From Sphingomonas sp. KRR8 (GTDB lineage Bacteria > Pseudomonadota > Alphaproteobacteria > Sphingomonadales > Sphingomonadaceae), in contig NZ_CP097462.1 in assembly GCF_023559245.1 (NCBI RefSeq), positions 2,042,001 to 2,106,000 of the forward strand: DNA of 64,000 nt, given 5' to 3'. This document shows, one piece after another, positions 37,837 through 45,198 of this stretch. The stretch's first letter is position 1. Each line of letters opens with the position of its first letter. The notes under the pieces were generated by a model. The model was not told the origin of the DNA. It worked only from the letters and a program-made list of their open reading frames with translations, and searched no databases. Made by a program: the position numbers and the translations under genes.

Positions 37837-37864
37837 GAGTCGGAACGAGACTCTCCCATGACTC
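37837..37864. promoter_or_regulatory. Cluster of three GANTC methylation sites
   Basis: GAGTC at 37837, GACTC at 37849 and GACTC at 37860 fall within 28 bp; further sites are at 37729 and 37899 (GAATC). GANTC is the CcrM target in alphaproteobacteria, and its methylation state reports replication passage. Confidence 0.65.
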
Positions 37865-37870
37865 ACAGGC

Positions 37871-37879
37871 TGGGGATCA
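37871..37879 (+). promoter_or_regulatory. DnaA-box-like 9-mer, 7/9
   Basis: TGGGGATCA against TGTGGATAA, two mismatches. Weak alone; counted because three more lie within 120 bp. Confidence 0.35.
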
Positions 37880-37890
37880 AGTCGGAAGGC

Positions 37891-37899
37891 CGTGGATAG
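37891..37899 (+). promoter_or_regulatory. DnaA-box-like 9-mer, 7/9
   Basis: CGTGGATAG against TGTGGATAA; the core GTGGATA is intact. It is 12 bp from the previous one on the same strand. Confidence 0.45.
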
Positions 37900-37940
37900 A
37901 ATCGCGAATGAAGACCGCCGGCGCGGGTGCGAACCGGCCA

Positions 37941-37949
37941 ATTGGATAA
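37941..37949 (+). promoter_or_regulatory. DnaA-box-like 9-mer, 7/9
   Basis: ATTGGATAA against TGTGGATAA, mismatched in the first two bases. Confidence 0.35.
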
Positions 37950-37981
37950 TGCACGAGGTCGCGCTAGGCCGGGCACAGGGT

Positions 37982-37990
37982 TTTTCCACA
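37982..37990 (-). promoter_or_regulatory. DnaA box, 8/9
   Basis: TTTTCCACA against TTATCCACA, one mismatch. It abuts the maf ribosome-binding site, so DnaA bound here might also affect maf expression. Confidence 0.55.
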
Positions 37991-37999
37991 GGAACAAAT

Positions 38000-38584
38000 A
38001 TGGACCTCATCCTTGCCTCGACGTCCCCTATTCGCGGCACGCTGCTGGCCAATGCCGGCGTGCCTTATGGAATGGCGACGCCGGCAGTGGACGAGGCCGC
38101 GGTGAAGCAAGGCTTCGATGGCAATGATGGAGAGCTTGCCACCCGCCTCGCCGAATTGAAGGCGCTAGGCGTGGCGACGGAGCGACCGAACGCGCTGGTG
38201 ATCGGCAGCGACAGCGTCGTGTCGGTCGATGGCCGCCGATTTTCCAAGCCGGGCGGCCTTGAGGAGGCGGCCGAACATCTACGCTTCTTCTCTGGGCGGT
38301 CCATGCTCCTGACCAGCGCAGTGGCACTGGCGAAGGGTGACAAGGTCGTCTGGCGCCATGCGGAGGAAGCCAGGTTGCAGGTTCGAACCCTCAGCGAAGC
38401 CTTCATTCACTCCTACCTCGCCAGTGATTGGCCAGAAGTCAGTTATTGCGTCGGCGTGTTTCGGCTCGAGGGTCCGGGCATCCAGCTGTTCGAGGGCATC
38501 GAAGGTGACCACTTCACCATCCAGGGCTTTCCCCTCCTGGCGCTGCTTGGCGAATTGCGCCGTCAAGGCGTCTTGGCGGTATGA
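38000..38584 (+). CDS. maf: Maf-family nucleotide pyrophosphatase
   Basis: Maf proteins hydrolyse nucleoside triphosphates, notably modified or non-canonical ones, to monophosphates. The 194 residues begin LILASTSPIRGTLLANAGVPY, a variant of the usual LASxSPRRxxLL with Ile-Arg in place of Arg-Arg, and include VIGSDSVVSVDGRRFSKPG (catalytic Asp) and FRLEGPGIQLFEGIEGDHFTI near the end. ATG 38000 with AGGA upstream is the only start giving the conserved N-terminus. Its stop overlaps the aroE ATG. It is the first gene to the right of the candidate origin. Confidence 0.9.
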   Translation: MDLILASTSPIRGTLLANAGVPYGMATPAVDEAAVKQGFDGNDGELATRLAELKALGVATERPNALVIGSDSVVSVDGRRFSKPGGLEEAAEHLRFFSGRSMLLTSAVALAKGDKVVWRHAEEARLQVRTLSEAFIHSYLASDWPEVSYCVGVFRLEGPGIQLFEGIEGDHFTIQGFPLLALLGELRRQGVLAV

Positions 38585-39429
38585 CGTCAGATCGCGTCCC
38601 CAGCATGTCACCCGGCAAACCTTATGCCGAGGTCATCGGTGACCCCATTGCTCAGAGCAAGTCACCGATGATTCACGGTTTCTGGCTCGAACGGCTCGGA
38701 ATGGATGCCGAGTATCGCCGGACGCAAGTCCGTCGCGACGACCTTCCTTCTTATATAGCAGACCGGCGCGGCGATCCGCTCTGGCGCGGCTGCAATGTCA
38801 CCATGCCGCTCAAGCTCGACGCCCTCCTCCAGGCCGGTGAGCGCAGCGATGAAGCGATCCAGGTCGGTGCTTGCAATACGCTTGTGCCCCGTTCCGGCGA
38901 GTTGTCGGCCGCCAACACCGACGTGGGGGCGATCATTCTTGTGCTGAAACAGCTTGCCGGCGCCTCGCCAGCGAGGTCCATGACCCTGCTCGGGACCGGT
39001 GGGGCGGCGCGCGCCGTGCTAGTCGCGTGCAAGTCGCTTGGCTTTACTGACGTGGCGATCCACGCCCGCGACCAGGAGGCGGCCTTCTCGCTCGCCAACA
39101 GCTTCGGGCTTTCCTTGCGGCCTCAAGAGCTTGGCGCACCTATCCGCACCGACGGCCTCGTCAATGCAACGCCGCTCGGCATGGTTGGTGCACCTGCGCT
39201 AGAGGCCGACCTGACGGCGATGCCGGCCGACGGCTGGGTCTTTGACCTGGTCACCGCGCCCGATCCCACGGCGTTGGTGGCCGATGCGCGGCAACGAGGG
39301 TTGGCCGCTTCCGGAGGCCTCACGATGCTCATCGAACAGGCCGCGGCGGCATTTCCGCTTTTCTTCGGCGTCGCCCCGCCGCGCGGGCCGGATGACGAGG
39401 ATGAGCTTCACCGGCAGCTGGCCGCATGA
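38581..39429 (+). CDS. aroE: Shikimate dehydrogenase
   Basis: AroE reduces 3-dehydroshikimate with NADPH in aromatic amino acid synthesis. The 282 residues show VIGDPIAQSKSPMIHGFW (shikimate site), CNVTMPLKLDAL (catalytic Lys), AANTDVGAI (Asp), LLGTGGAARAVLVACKSLG (NADP loop) and VNATPLGM. An internal ATG at 38605 is a second possible start; the first, overlapping maf by 4 bp, is preferred for coupling. coaE follows with a 4-bp overlap. Confidence 0.94.
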   Translation: MTSDRVPSMSPGKPYAEVIGDPIAQSKSPMIHGFWLERLGMDAEYRRTQVRRDDLPSYIADRRGDPLWRGCNVTMPLKLDALLQAGERSDEAIQVGACNTLVPRSGELSAANTDVGAIILVLKQLAGASPARSMTLLGTGGAARAVLVACKSLGFTDVAIHARDQEAAFSLANSFGLSLRPQELGAPIRTDGLVNATPLGMVGAPALEADLTAMPADGWVFDLVTAPDPTALVADARQRGLAASGGLTMLIEQAAAAFPLFFGVAPPRGPDDEDELHRQLAA

Positions 39430-40019
39430 TCCGCCTTGCGCTCACCGGGTCGATCGGCATGGGAAAATCGACCGTCGCCGCCATGTTCCGTTCGCGCGGC
39501 GTGCCCGTGTTCGACGCGGACGCGGCGGTTCGCGCACTTCAGGGTTCCGGCGGCGCGCTGGTTCCGGCGGTCGAGGAGCGGTTCCCCGGAACCACGCGCG
39601 ACGGCGCGGTTGATCGCGACGCCTTGGCCGCGGCCGTGCTCGGCAAACCCGGCGAACTCGCCGCCCTTGAGGCGCTGGTGCATCCCGCCGTGAAAGCCGC
39701 ACGCGAGCGATTCATCGCCGATCATGCGGGAGAACCCGTTCTCCTGTTCGACATTCCCCTGTTGTTTGAAACGGACGGAGCAAAGGCATTCGACCGCGTG
39801 ATCGTCGCTTCCGCGCCGGCTGACGTTCAGCGCCAGCGCGTGCTCGGCCGACCCGGCATGACCGACGCAAAGCTTGCGGCCATCCTCGCCCGCCAAATGC
39901 CCGATTCGGAAAAGCGGGCGCGGGCCGATGTAGTGATCGACACCGGCGCCTCACTGGCAGAAACGGAAAGGCAGGTCGACGCGATCCTTGCTGGACTGGA
40001 TTCGGGCAAAGGCGCATAG
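39426..40019 (+). CDS. coaE: Dephospho-CoA kinase
   Basis: CoaE phosphorylates dephospho-CoA in the last step of coenzyme A synthesis. The P-loop GSIGMGKSTVAAMF is at residues 8-21, followed by VPVFDADAAVRAL, IPLLFE and QRQRVLGRPGMTDAKLAAILARQMP, all typical; 197 residues is standard. The order maf-aroE-coaE-dnaQ is a conserved alphaproteobacterial block beside the origin. Confidence 0.95.
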   Translation: MIRLALTGSIGMGKSTVAAMFRSRGVPVFDADAAVRALQGSGGALVPAVEERFPGTTRDGAVDRDALAAAVLGKPGELAALEALVHPAVKAARERFIADHAGEPVLLFDIPLLFETDGAKAFDRVIVASAPADVQRQRVLGRPGMTDAKLAAILARQMPDSEKRARADVVIDTGASLAETERQVDAILAGLDSGKGA

Positions 40020-40031
40020 ATTCACGCAACC

Positions 40032-40748
40032 ATGCGCGAGATCATCTTCGACACTGAAACCACCGGCGTGAACCCGGCCACCGGCGACCGGATGGTGGAG
40101 ATCGGCTGCGTGGAGATGGTCAATCGGTGCGAGACCGGACGGCACTTCCATGCCTACTTCAACCCGGAACGGGCGATGCCCTCCGAGGCGGAGGCGGTGC
40201 ACGGCCTGTCGGCCATCTTTCTGTCCGACAAGCCGCGTTTCGCCGAGCGTTGTGACGAACTGCTCGACTTCATCGGCGATGCGCCCCTGATTGCCCACAA
40301 TGCGAGCTTCGACTTCGGCTTCCTCAACGCCGAGCTGGCGCTGTGCGGCCGCGATCCTGTCTGCATGAGCCGGATGATCTGCACCCTGATGATGGCGCGA
40401 TCCAGGCATCCCGGCGCCAAGCATAGCCTCGACGCGCTCTGCACGCGGTTTGGAGTCGACCGCTCGGCGCGCGTGAAGCACGGCGCGCTGCTCGACGCGC
40501 AATTGCTCGCGCAGGTCTATGTCGAATTGACCGGTGGGCGGCAGATCGGGCTCTCGCTCATGGCCGAAGTGGTGGCCGACAGTGGCGTCAGCGCCGGTGT
40601 GGTCGCTCCGGCGCAGCGGCCGGTCCGCCCGGCGCGTCCCTACCACGCATCGGTTGAAGAGTTGGCGCGTCACGCCCAGTTCGTCGCGGGGCTGAAGGAT
40701 CCGCTGTGGCACCTGCTGCAGCGGCAGGACGCCGGTCTCGCTCATTGA
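40032..40748 (+). CDS. dnaQ: DNA polymerase III subunit epsilon
   Basis: The proofreading 3'-5' exonuclease of the replicative polymerase. ExoI motif IIFDTETTGVNPATGDRMVEIG has the catalytic Asp and Glu, ExoII is HNASFDFGFL, and ExoIII includes KHSLDALCTRFGVDRS with HGALLDAQLLAQVY. The C-terminal linker (about 180-238) is where the epsilon subunit binds the alpha subunit. 238 residues is normal. The gene follows coaE by 12 bp. Confidence 0.95.
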   Translation: MREIIFDTETTGVNPATGDRMVEIGCVEMVNRCETGRHFHAYFNPERAMPSEAEAVHGLSAIFLSDKPRFAERCDELLDFIGDAPLIAHNASFDFGFLNAELALCGRDPVCMSRMICTLMMARSRHPGAKHSLDALCTRFGVDRSARVKHGALLDAQLLAQVYVELTGGRQIGLSLMAEVVADSGVSAGVVAPAQRPVRPARPYHASVEELARHAQFVAGLKDPLWHLLQRQDAGLAH

Positions 40749-40808
40749 CGGCATCGGCCTTGCTGAGGCAGGCCGCCGCCGCCGCAACAAGCAAGGGAGT
40801 CCGCTGAA

Positions 40809-41378
40809 GTGGACGTTCGGGTGTCGGGCCATCAGGTCGAGACGGGTGACGCGCTGCGGGCGCATGTAAGGGATCGCATCTCGGCGGTGGCGGACCGCTA
40901 CTTCTCGCGCGCGATCGGCGCCAATGTAACCTTTGGCCGTGGGCCACACGATCGCGGCTTCACCTGCGACATCATCGCTCCGGTAGCCAATGGCGTCGTA
41001 TTGAAGGCCTTTGGCCGCGCGCAGGACGCACACACCGCCTTCCAAGGCGCGGCCGACAAGATCGAGCGGCAGTTGCGGCGTTACGTGTCACGGCTTCGGG
41101 AGCGTAAGGGCGACCATGCGCCCAGTACCGAATTGGCACAGGATGCCGGCTACACGATCTTCGCCCCACCGCCCGAGGAGGCGCCGGCTCCAGAGCATCC
41201 GCCGATCATTGCCGAGACCAGCGTCGACATTCCGGAGGCGAGCGTCGGGGACGCGGTGATGCTGATGGACCTTCGCAACACTGGCGCGTTGATGTTCCGC
41301 AATCTTCGGACGGGTGCGTTCAACATGGTCTATCGCCGTGAGGACGGGACCATCGGGTGGGTCGAGCCGCGGAGCTGA
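40809..41378 (+). CDS. hpf: Ribosome hibernation-promoting factor, long form
   Basis: Long HPF dimerises 70S ribosomes into inactive 100S particles in stationary phase. The N-terminal S30AE domain (about 1-110) starts VDVRVSGHQVETGDALRAHVRDRI and binds the decoding centre; the C-terminal domain (about 135-189) with VMLMDLRNTGALMFRNLRTG forms the dimer. 189 residues and both domains define the long form. It starts with GTG at 40809. ptsN, downstream, is the usual partner of an hpf gene next to rpoN, but rpoN is not here. Confidence 0.92.
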   Translation: MDVRVSGHQVETGDALRAHVRDRISAVADRYFSRAIGANVTFGRGPHDRGFTCDIIAPVANGVVLKAFGRAQDAHTAFQGAADKIERQLRRYVSRLRERKGDHAPSTELAQDAGYTIFAPPPEEAPAPEHPPIIAETSVDIPEASVGDAVMLMDLRNTGALMFRNLRTGAFNMVYRREDGTIGWVEPRS

Positions 41379-41449
41379 CCATTGCCCTTCCGAAGTGATT
41401 GCACCAAGCGTTCGCCCAATCCGGACGGCGCAGGATCGAGTGCCAAGAC

Positions 41450-41914
41450 ATGCGTTTGAGCGAATTCGTCGATTTCGAGTCCATCAAGTCCGCCCTTCCC
41501 GCCAGCAACAAGCGCGGGTTGTTCCAGCTGCTCGGCCAATTGGCGGCGCAGCGGCTCGGGCTTGATCCCGCCCAGGTGACAAGCGCTCTCAACGAGCGGG
41601 AGAAGCTTGGCTCGACCGGCTTCGGCAACGGGGTCGCAATTCCTCACGGCAAGATCGACGGGCTGGCGAGGGTCTGGTGCATGGTCGCCCGCCTGCCCGA
41701 GGCGATCGACTACAAGGCGATCGACAATCAGCCGGTCGACCTCGTGTTCTTCCTGCTCTCCCCGCCCGATTCCGGTGCGGAGCATCTGAAGGCGCTGGCC
41801 GCGGTCAGCCGGACCCTGCGCAACGCCGCGGCCGTGGAGCAATTGCGCGGCGCCCGCTCGCGCGATGCCCTGGCCGCCGTCCTGATGGGTGTCGATGAAC
41901 GCGACGCCGCCTGA
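41450..41914 (+). CDS. ptsN: PTS IIA-like nitrogen-regulatory protein PtsN
   Basis: PtsN (EIIA-Ntr) is the terminal phospho-acceptor of the nitrogen phosphotransferase system and regulates potassium uptake, sensor kinases and (p)ppGpp by contact. The 154-residue protein has the phosphorylated His in GNGVAIPHGKIDGL, with KRGLFQLLGQLAAQ before it and PVDLVFFLLSPPDSGAEHLKALAAVSR after it. The ATG at 41450 gives the normal length. It lies 71 bp after hpf, a pairing shared with most proteobacteria, and its 3' end overlaps the next gene by 26 bp. Confidence 0.93.
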   Translation: MRLSEFVDFESIKSALPASNKRGLFQLLGQLAAQRLGLDPAQVTSALNEREKLGSTGFGNGVAIPHGKIDGLARVWCMVARLPEAIDYKAIDNQPVDLVFFLLSPPDSGAEHLKALAAVSRTLRNAAAVEQLRGARSRDALAAVLMGVDERDAA

Positions 41915-42356
41915 CACGGGTGAGGCGGCGCATTTCCGGGCGCTCGAAGCGCTCTACGACTCCGCGCCCATCAACCGGCTTTTCGAATCGCGTCTGTCGA
42001 TCTCGGCACCTGGTGAGTCTCTCATCCGGTTCGAGGTGCGGGAGGATGCCTTCCACGCCGCCGGCGCCGCGCATGGAACCCTCTATTTCAAGATGCTGGA
42101 CGACGCGTCCTTTTATGCGGCGAACAGCCTGGTCAGTGACCGCTTTCTCCTGACCACCGCCTTCAACCTCCACTTCACCAAGCCGATGAAGGTTGGCCCG
42201 GCCGAGGCACATGGCCGGTGGATCAGCGGGCGCCGCCGCGTGTTCGTAGCCGAGGCGCGGATCGTCGATGCCAGCGGCGAAGAATGCGCGCGAGGCACCG
42301 GCACGTTCCTGCGCTCGCACATCGCGCTGGCCGGCCTGCCCGGCTATCGCTCCTGA
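41889..42356 (+). CDS. PaaI-type hotdog-fold thioesterase
   Basis: A 155-residue hotdog-fold protein with GAAHGTLYFKMLDDASFYAANSLV, where the HGG...D of PaaI is replaced by HGT...D, FLLTTAFNLHFTKPMKVG and ARGTGTFLRS. These features fit acyl-CoA thioesterases of the PaaI/DUF4442 kind; the substrate is not recognisable. GTG at 41889 overlaps the ptsN end by 26 bp; ATG 41895 is an alternative start. The overlap and the DUF1491 gene 3 bp later suggest a hpf-ptsN-linked operon. Confidence 0.82.
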   Translation: MSMNATPPDTGEAAHFRALEALYDSAPINRLFESRLSISAPGESLIRFEVREDAFHAAGAAHGTLYFKMLDDASFYAANSLVSDRFLLTTAFNLHFTKPMKVGPAEAHGRWISGRRRVFVAEARIVDASGEECARGTGTFLRSHIALAGLPGYRS

Positions 42357-42358
42357 TC

Positions 42359-42697
42359 ATGGACGCTCGGCTCGCGCCCGGAATTGAGGTCACTGCGCTA
42401 ATCCGCCGCGCGGAGGGGCTGGGCGGCTTTGGCACCGTGCTCCACAAGGGTGATCCTGACCGCGGCACGATCGTCCTGGCGGTAGCTGAGCGCGGGGAAC
42501 ACCGCGCCCTTCTCGAGCGCCGCATGCAGGCGGACTGGAGCTACCGGTGGACGGTCGTCGGCGCATCTGCGGGTGATTCGGCCGGGGCCGTACAAGATGT
42601 TGCGCGTGTCCGCGCCCGGGACCCCGATTGCTGGGTGCTGGAACTGGATATCCCGTCGAGCGAACGATTCATCGCTGAAACGACCTCGGTGAGTTGA
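42359..42697 (+). CDS. DUF1491 protein
   Basis: A 112-residue cytosolic protein with the DUF1491 pattern: PGIEVTALIRRAEGLGGFGTVLHKGDPDRGTIVLA, then LLERRMQADWSYRW and the end RARDPDCWVLELDIPSSERFIAE. The family is nearly limited to alphaproteobacteria and has no established function. It starts 3 bp after the thioesterase stop, a position that gives no clear clue to its role. Confidence 0.85.
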   Translation: MDARLAPGIEVTALIRRAEGLGGFGTVLHKGDPDRGTIVLAVAERGEHRALLERRMQADWSYRWTVVGASAGDSAGAVQDVARVRARDPDCWVLELDIPSSERFIAETTSVS

Positions 42698-42873
42698 CCC
42701 CCATTCGAATGCGGTGAACGGAGGAACCTGTTCAGCGGGGCACTTATTCGCGCAGCCATTTCGGGCCGCGTTTTAAGGGCACGCGAGACGGGGGACAGGC
42801 CAAGATGCGCGAGCGCTTTTCAGCTCGACGGTGCGCATCCGACGCTCGTCCACCGCATCAGGTTTGGTCCTTA

Positions 42874-43533
42874 ATGCTGCATCGTTTCGCCATGATGATC
42901 GCTGGTATGGCTCTCGCCGCCGGCTCGGTCGCTCCTGCTCAGGTCGTCCCAGTCGCCGCATCCGCCACCGCTTCCGTCACGCCGACCGATGCCGTTGCAA
43001 AGACCTCCAACCCCTCGTCCCTTCTTCAGCCGGGTGAACCGCTGATCGCCGCCCCGGTGGTCGCGGCTCCTGAAGCGCCGACGCCGCTCGACACGGCTCA
43101 GCCGTCCGTCGATCGTTCCGAAAGCCTGACCGACAAAGTCGCCGAGCTGCGCTCCGCCAACGCCGGCAGCCGCGAGCTCGAGTGCCTCGCCGCCGGTGTC
43201 TACTTCGAATCCAAGAGCGAGCCGCTCGCTGGTCAGCTGGCCGTCGGCCAGGTGATCGCCAACCGCACCCACAGCAAGGGCCGCTTCCCGGCAAGCTACT
43301 GCGGCGTTCTGACCCAGCGTGGCCAGTTCAGCTTCGTTCGCGGCGGTCAGTGGCCGTCCGTCAGCAAGAGCAGCCGGCAGTGGCAGACGGCGGTCGCCAT
43401 CGCCCGCATCGTCGATGGCAAGCTGCATGACGACGTTGCTCGTTCGGCCATGTTCTTCCACGCCAAGCGCGTGCATCCGGGCTGGCGGACGACGCAGGTC
43501 GCTTCGATCGGCAACCACATCTTCTATCGCTAA
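42874..43533 (+). CDS. Secreted cell wall hydrolase, SleB-like
   Basis: A 219-residue secreted protein with a signal peptide (about 1-22), an Ala/Pro/Thr-rich linker (about 23-95) and a C-terminal hydrolase_2 (SleB/CwlJ) domain. This has ELECLAAGVYFESKSEPLAGQLAVGQVIANR, with the catalytic Glu of the YFES motif, then GQFSFVRGG and FFHAKRVHPGW. The related SleB is a peptidoglycan lytic transglycosylase of spore germination; in proteobacteria such proteins remodel cell wall. The 176-bp gap before it has no feature I recognise. Confidence 0.87.
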   Translation: MLHRFAMMIAGMALAAGSVAPAQVVPVAASATASVTPTDAVAKTSNPSSLLQPGEPLIAAPVVAAPEAPTPLDTAQPSVDRSESLTDKVAELRSANAGSRELECLAAGVYFESKSEPLAGQLAVGQVIANRTHSKGRFPASYCGVLTQRGQFSFVRGGQWPSVSKSSRQWQTAVAIARIVDGKLHDDVARSAMFFHAKRVHPGWRTTQVASIGNHIFYR

Positions 43534-43575
43534 GTGCCCTAGCGCTTCGGTCCCGATTTGTTCTAATGTCGGCGG

Positions 43576-44073
43576 GTGAGTAGCGCCCCCGATTCCCTGA
43601 TCCCCCCACCCTGTTTCGACGGCCTTCCGCCCGTTGCGGCCGAGGTCGCACGCGGGGTCACGCGGCTGTTCTGCCGCCAGGACCTGTTCGCCATCTGCGA
43701 GGTGCCGCTGCCGAACGGCCGCCGCGCCGACCTGATGGGGATCGATCCCAAGGGTCAGCTGACCATCGTCGAGATCAAAGTCAGCAAGGCCGACCTCACG
43801 ACCGACGCCAAGTGGACCGACTATCTCGAATATTGCGACCGCTTCTTTTGGGCGGTCCCGCCGCATCTCTCCGCGCTGTGCGAGGAGGAGCGCTTCCTGC
43901 CGGGCGAGGCGGGCCTGATCGTCGCCGACCGCTATGACGCCGCCATCTGCCGCGCCGCTGCCCACCGCCCGCTGGCTCCGGCCAGGCGCAAGGCCGAAAC
44001 CTTGCGCTTCGCCCGCCGCGCTGCCCGCCGGCTGAGCGCGCAACTCGACCCCAGCATGGGCTTCGACCGCTAG
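43576..44073 (+). CDS. mmcB: MmcB-family DNA repair protein
   Basis: A 165-residue protein of the MmcB family, which in Caulobacter is part of the DNA-damage response and gives resistance to mitomycin C. The PD-(D/E)xK-like core is visible: LFAICEVPLPNGRRADLMGIDPKGQLTIVEIKVSKADL, with E, D and ExK, then KWTDYLEYCDRFFWAVPP and LIVADRYDAAICRAA. That makes it nuclease-like, though activity is not shown here. It begins with GTG at 43576 and ends 4 bp into the convergent ankyrin gene. Confidence 0.9.
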   Translation: MSSAPDSLIPPPCFDGLPPVAAEVARGVTRLFCRQDLFAICEVPLPNGRRADLMGIDPKGQLTIVEIKVSKADLTTDAKWTDYLEYCDRFFWAVPPHLSALCEEERFLPGEAGLIVADRYDAAICRAAAHRPLAPARRKAETLRFARRAARRLSAQLDPSMGFDR

Positions 44074-44699
44074 ATCTTGGGCCCTGCCACGGGCCGGCCC
44101 GTCCGACCTTTCACCGTGTCCATCAGCTGCAGGATGGCCGCGCCCGAGCGGGTGTCCAGCTTGGCGTAATCGCGCGCGCTGCGGCCACTCGCGCTGTCAC
44201 GACGATCCGGATTGGCGCCGGCCTGCAGCAGGCGCCGGATGATCTGGAGTTGCCGTGCCTGCACGGCCGCGATCAGCGGCGTCTCGCCCAGCCGGTTCGG
44301 GCGATCCACGGCGGCCCGATAATCGAGCAGGGTCTGCACCCCCTCTTCCCACCCGCCGCGCGCAGCCAGGTGGAGCGGGGTGTCACCGGCGCCATTGCCA
44401 AGATTCACGTCGCCACCCTTGGCCAGAAAATATGCGAGCCAGTCGCCGTCGCGCCGGGTGGTCACGACATGCAGCGCGCTTTCGCCCTTGTCATTGCGGA
44501 AGTTGATCATCGCGGCGCCGTTCGACTCAAGGTAGCCGAGCACCTTGTTGTTATCGCGCGACTTTACCGCCTCGACGAAGCCATAGCCGTCCGCGCCATA
44601 AGCGCTGCGGGCCGCCTGCGCGCTTGCTCCAGTTGGGATCATCAGCGCCAATCCCGCGATCGCCGCCAACCGCTTCGAAACCTTGCGCATTTCGCTCAT
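44070..44699 (-). CDS. Secreted ankyrin-repeat protein
   Basis: A 209-residue protein with a signal peptide (cleavage near GASAQAARS, about residue 28) and four or five ankyrin repeats, for example GESALHVVTTRRDGDWLAYFLAKGGDVNLG and GDTPLHLAARGGWEEGVQTLLDYRAAVDRP, each with the TPLH-type turn. It would sit in the periplasm as a binding scaffold, and the partner cannot be predicted. It is convergent with mmcB (4-bp overlap) and divergent from the YcgN gene across 55 bp. Confidence 0.85.
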   Translation of the reverse strand: MSEMRKVSKRLAAIAGLALMIPTGASAQAARSAYGADGYGFVEAVKSRDNNKVLGYLESNGAAMINFRNDKGESALHVVTTRRDGDWLAYFLAKGGDVNLGNGAGDTPLHLAARGGWEEGVQTLLDYRAAVDRPNRLGETPLIAAVQARQLQIIRRLLQAGANPDRRDSASGRSARDYAKLDTRSGAAILQLMDTVKGRTGRPVAGPKI

Positions 44700-44754
44700 C
44701 GCCCTGTTTACGACCTTGAAACCGCGGCTCTAGCAGACCACAGCAAGGCGGGAA

Positions 44755-45198
44755 ATGAACAAGCCGACCGAAACGTCCTGGTGGTTGAGACCGCTGGCCA
44801 CCCTCGACCGGGGCCAGTGGGAGGCGCTGTGCGATGGTTGCGGCCGCTGCTGCCTCCACAAATTGGAGGACGAGGATACGGGCGAGCTCTACCCCACCAA
44901 CGTCGCCTGCAAGCTGCTCGACCGTAAAAGCGGTCAATGCGGTGATTACAAGAATCGCGCCCGTCACGTCGCCGATTGCGTGCAGCTCTCGCCGGATAAG
45001 CTCGACAGCCTGGAATGGCTGCCCTCGACCTGCGCCTACCGCCTGCGGGCCGACAATCTGCCGCTCCCTGACTGGCATTATCTGGTCAGCGGCAGCCGCG
45101 AGAGCGTGCATCAGGCAGGCATGTCGACTCGCGGCTGGACGATCAGCGAGACCGACGCCGGCGAACTTGAGTTCCATCTTGTCGACCGCGATCTTTGA
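44755..45198 (+). CDS. YcgN-family cysteine-cluster protein
   Basis: A 147-residue UPF0260/YcgN protein. The cysteine cluster is CDGCGRCCLHK near residue 25-35 together with C in VACKLLDRKSGQC and ADCVQLSPDKLDSLEWLPSTCAYRL, fitting the CxxCxxCC plus later Cys pattern that binds zinc or an iron-sulfur cluster. The role in cells is unknown. Its 3' end overlaps the YgjP-type peptidase gene by about 20 bp. Confidence 0.9.
   Translation: MNKPTETSWWLRPLATLDRGQWEALCDGCGRCCLHKLEDEDTGELYPTNVACKLLDRKSGQCGDYKNRARHVADCVQLSPDKLDSLEWLPSTCAYRLRADNLPLPDWHYLVSGSRESVHQAGMSTRGWTISETDAGELEFHLVDRDL

Larger units (their letters stand above)
37711..37999. other. oriC: Candidate chromosomal replication origin (hemE-maf gap)
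   Basis: This 289-bp gap is the point from which all genes diverge: minus to the left back to parB, plus to the right at least to DUF1491. It contains one 8/9 and three 7/9 matches to the DnaA box, five GANTC (CcrM methylation) sites, and a tandem AT-rich 8-mer next to hemE. In Caulobacter the origin lies beside hemE, and parS is about 8 kb from it; here the parS sites are 6-8 kb away. No dnaA is in the window, which is normal for the group. Evidence is positional and motif-based only. Confidence 0.65.
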
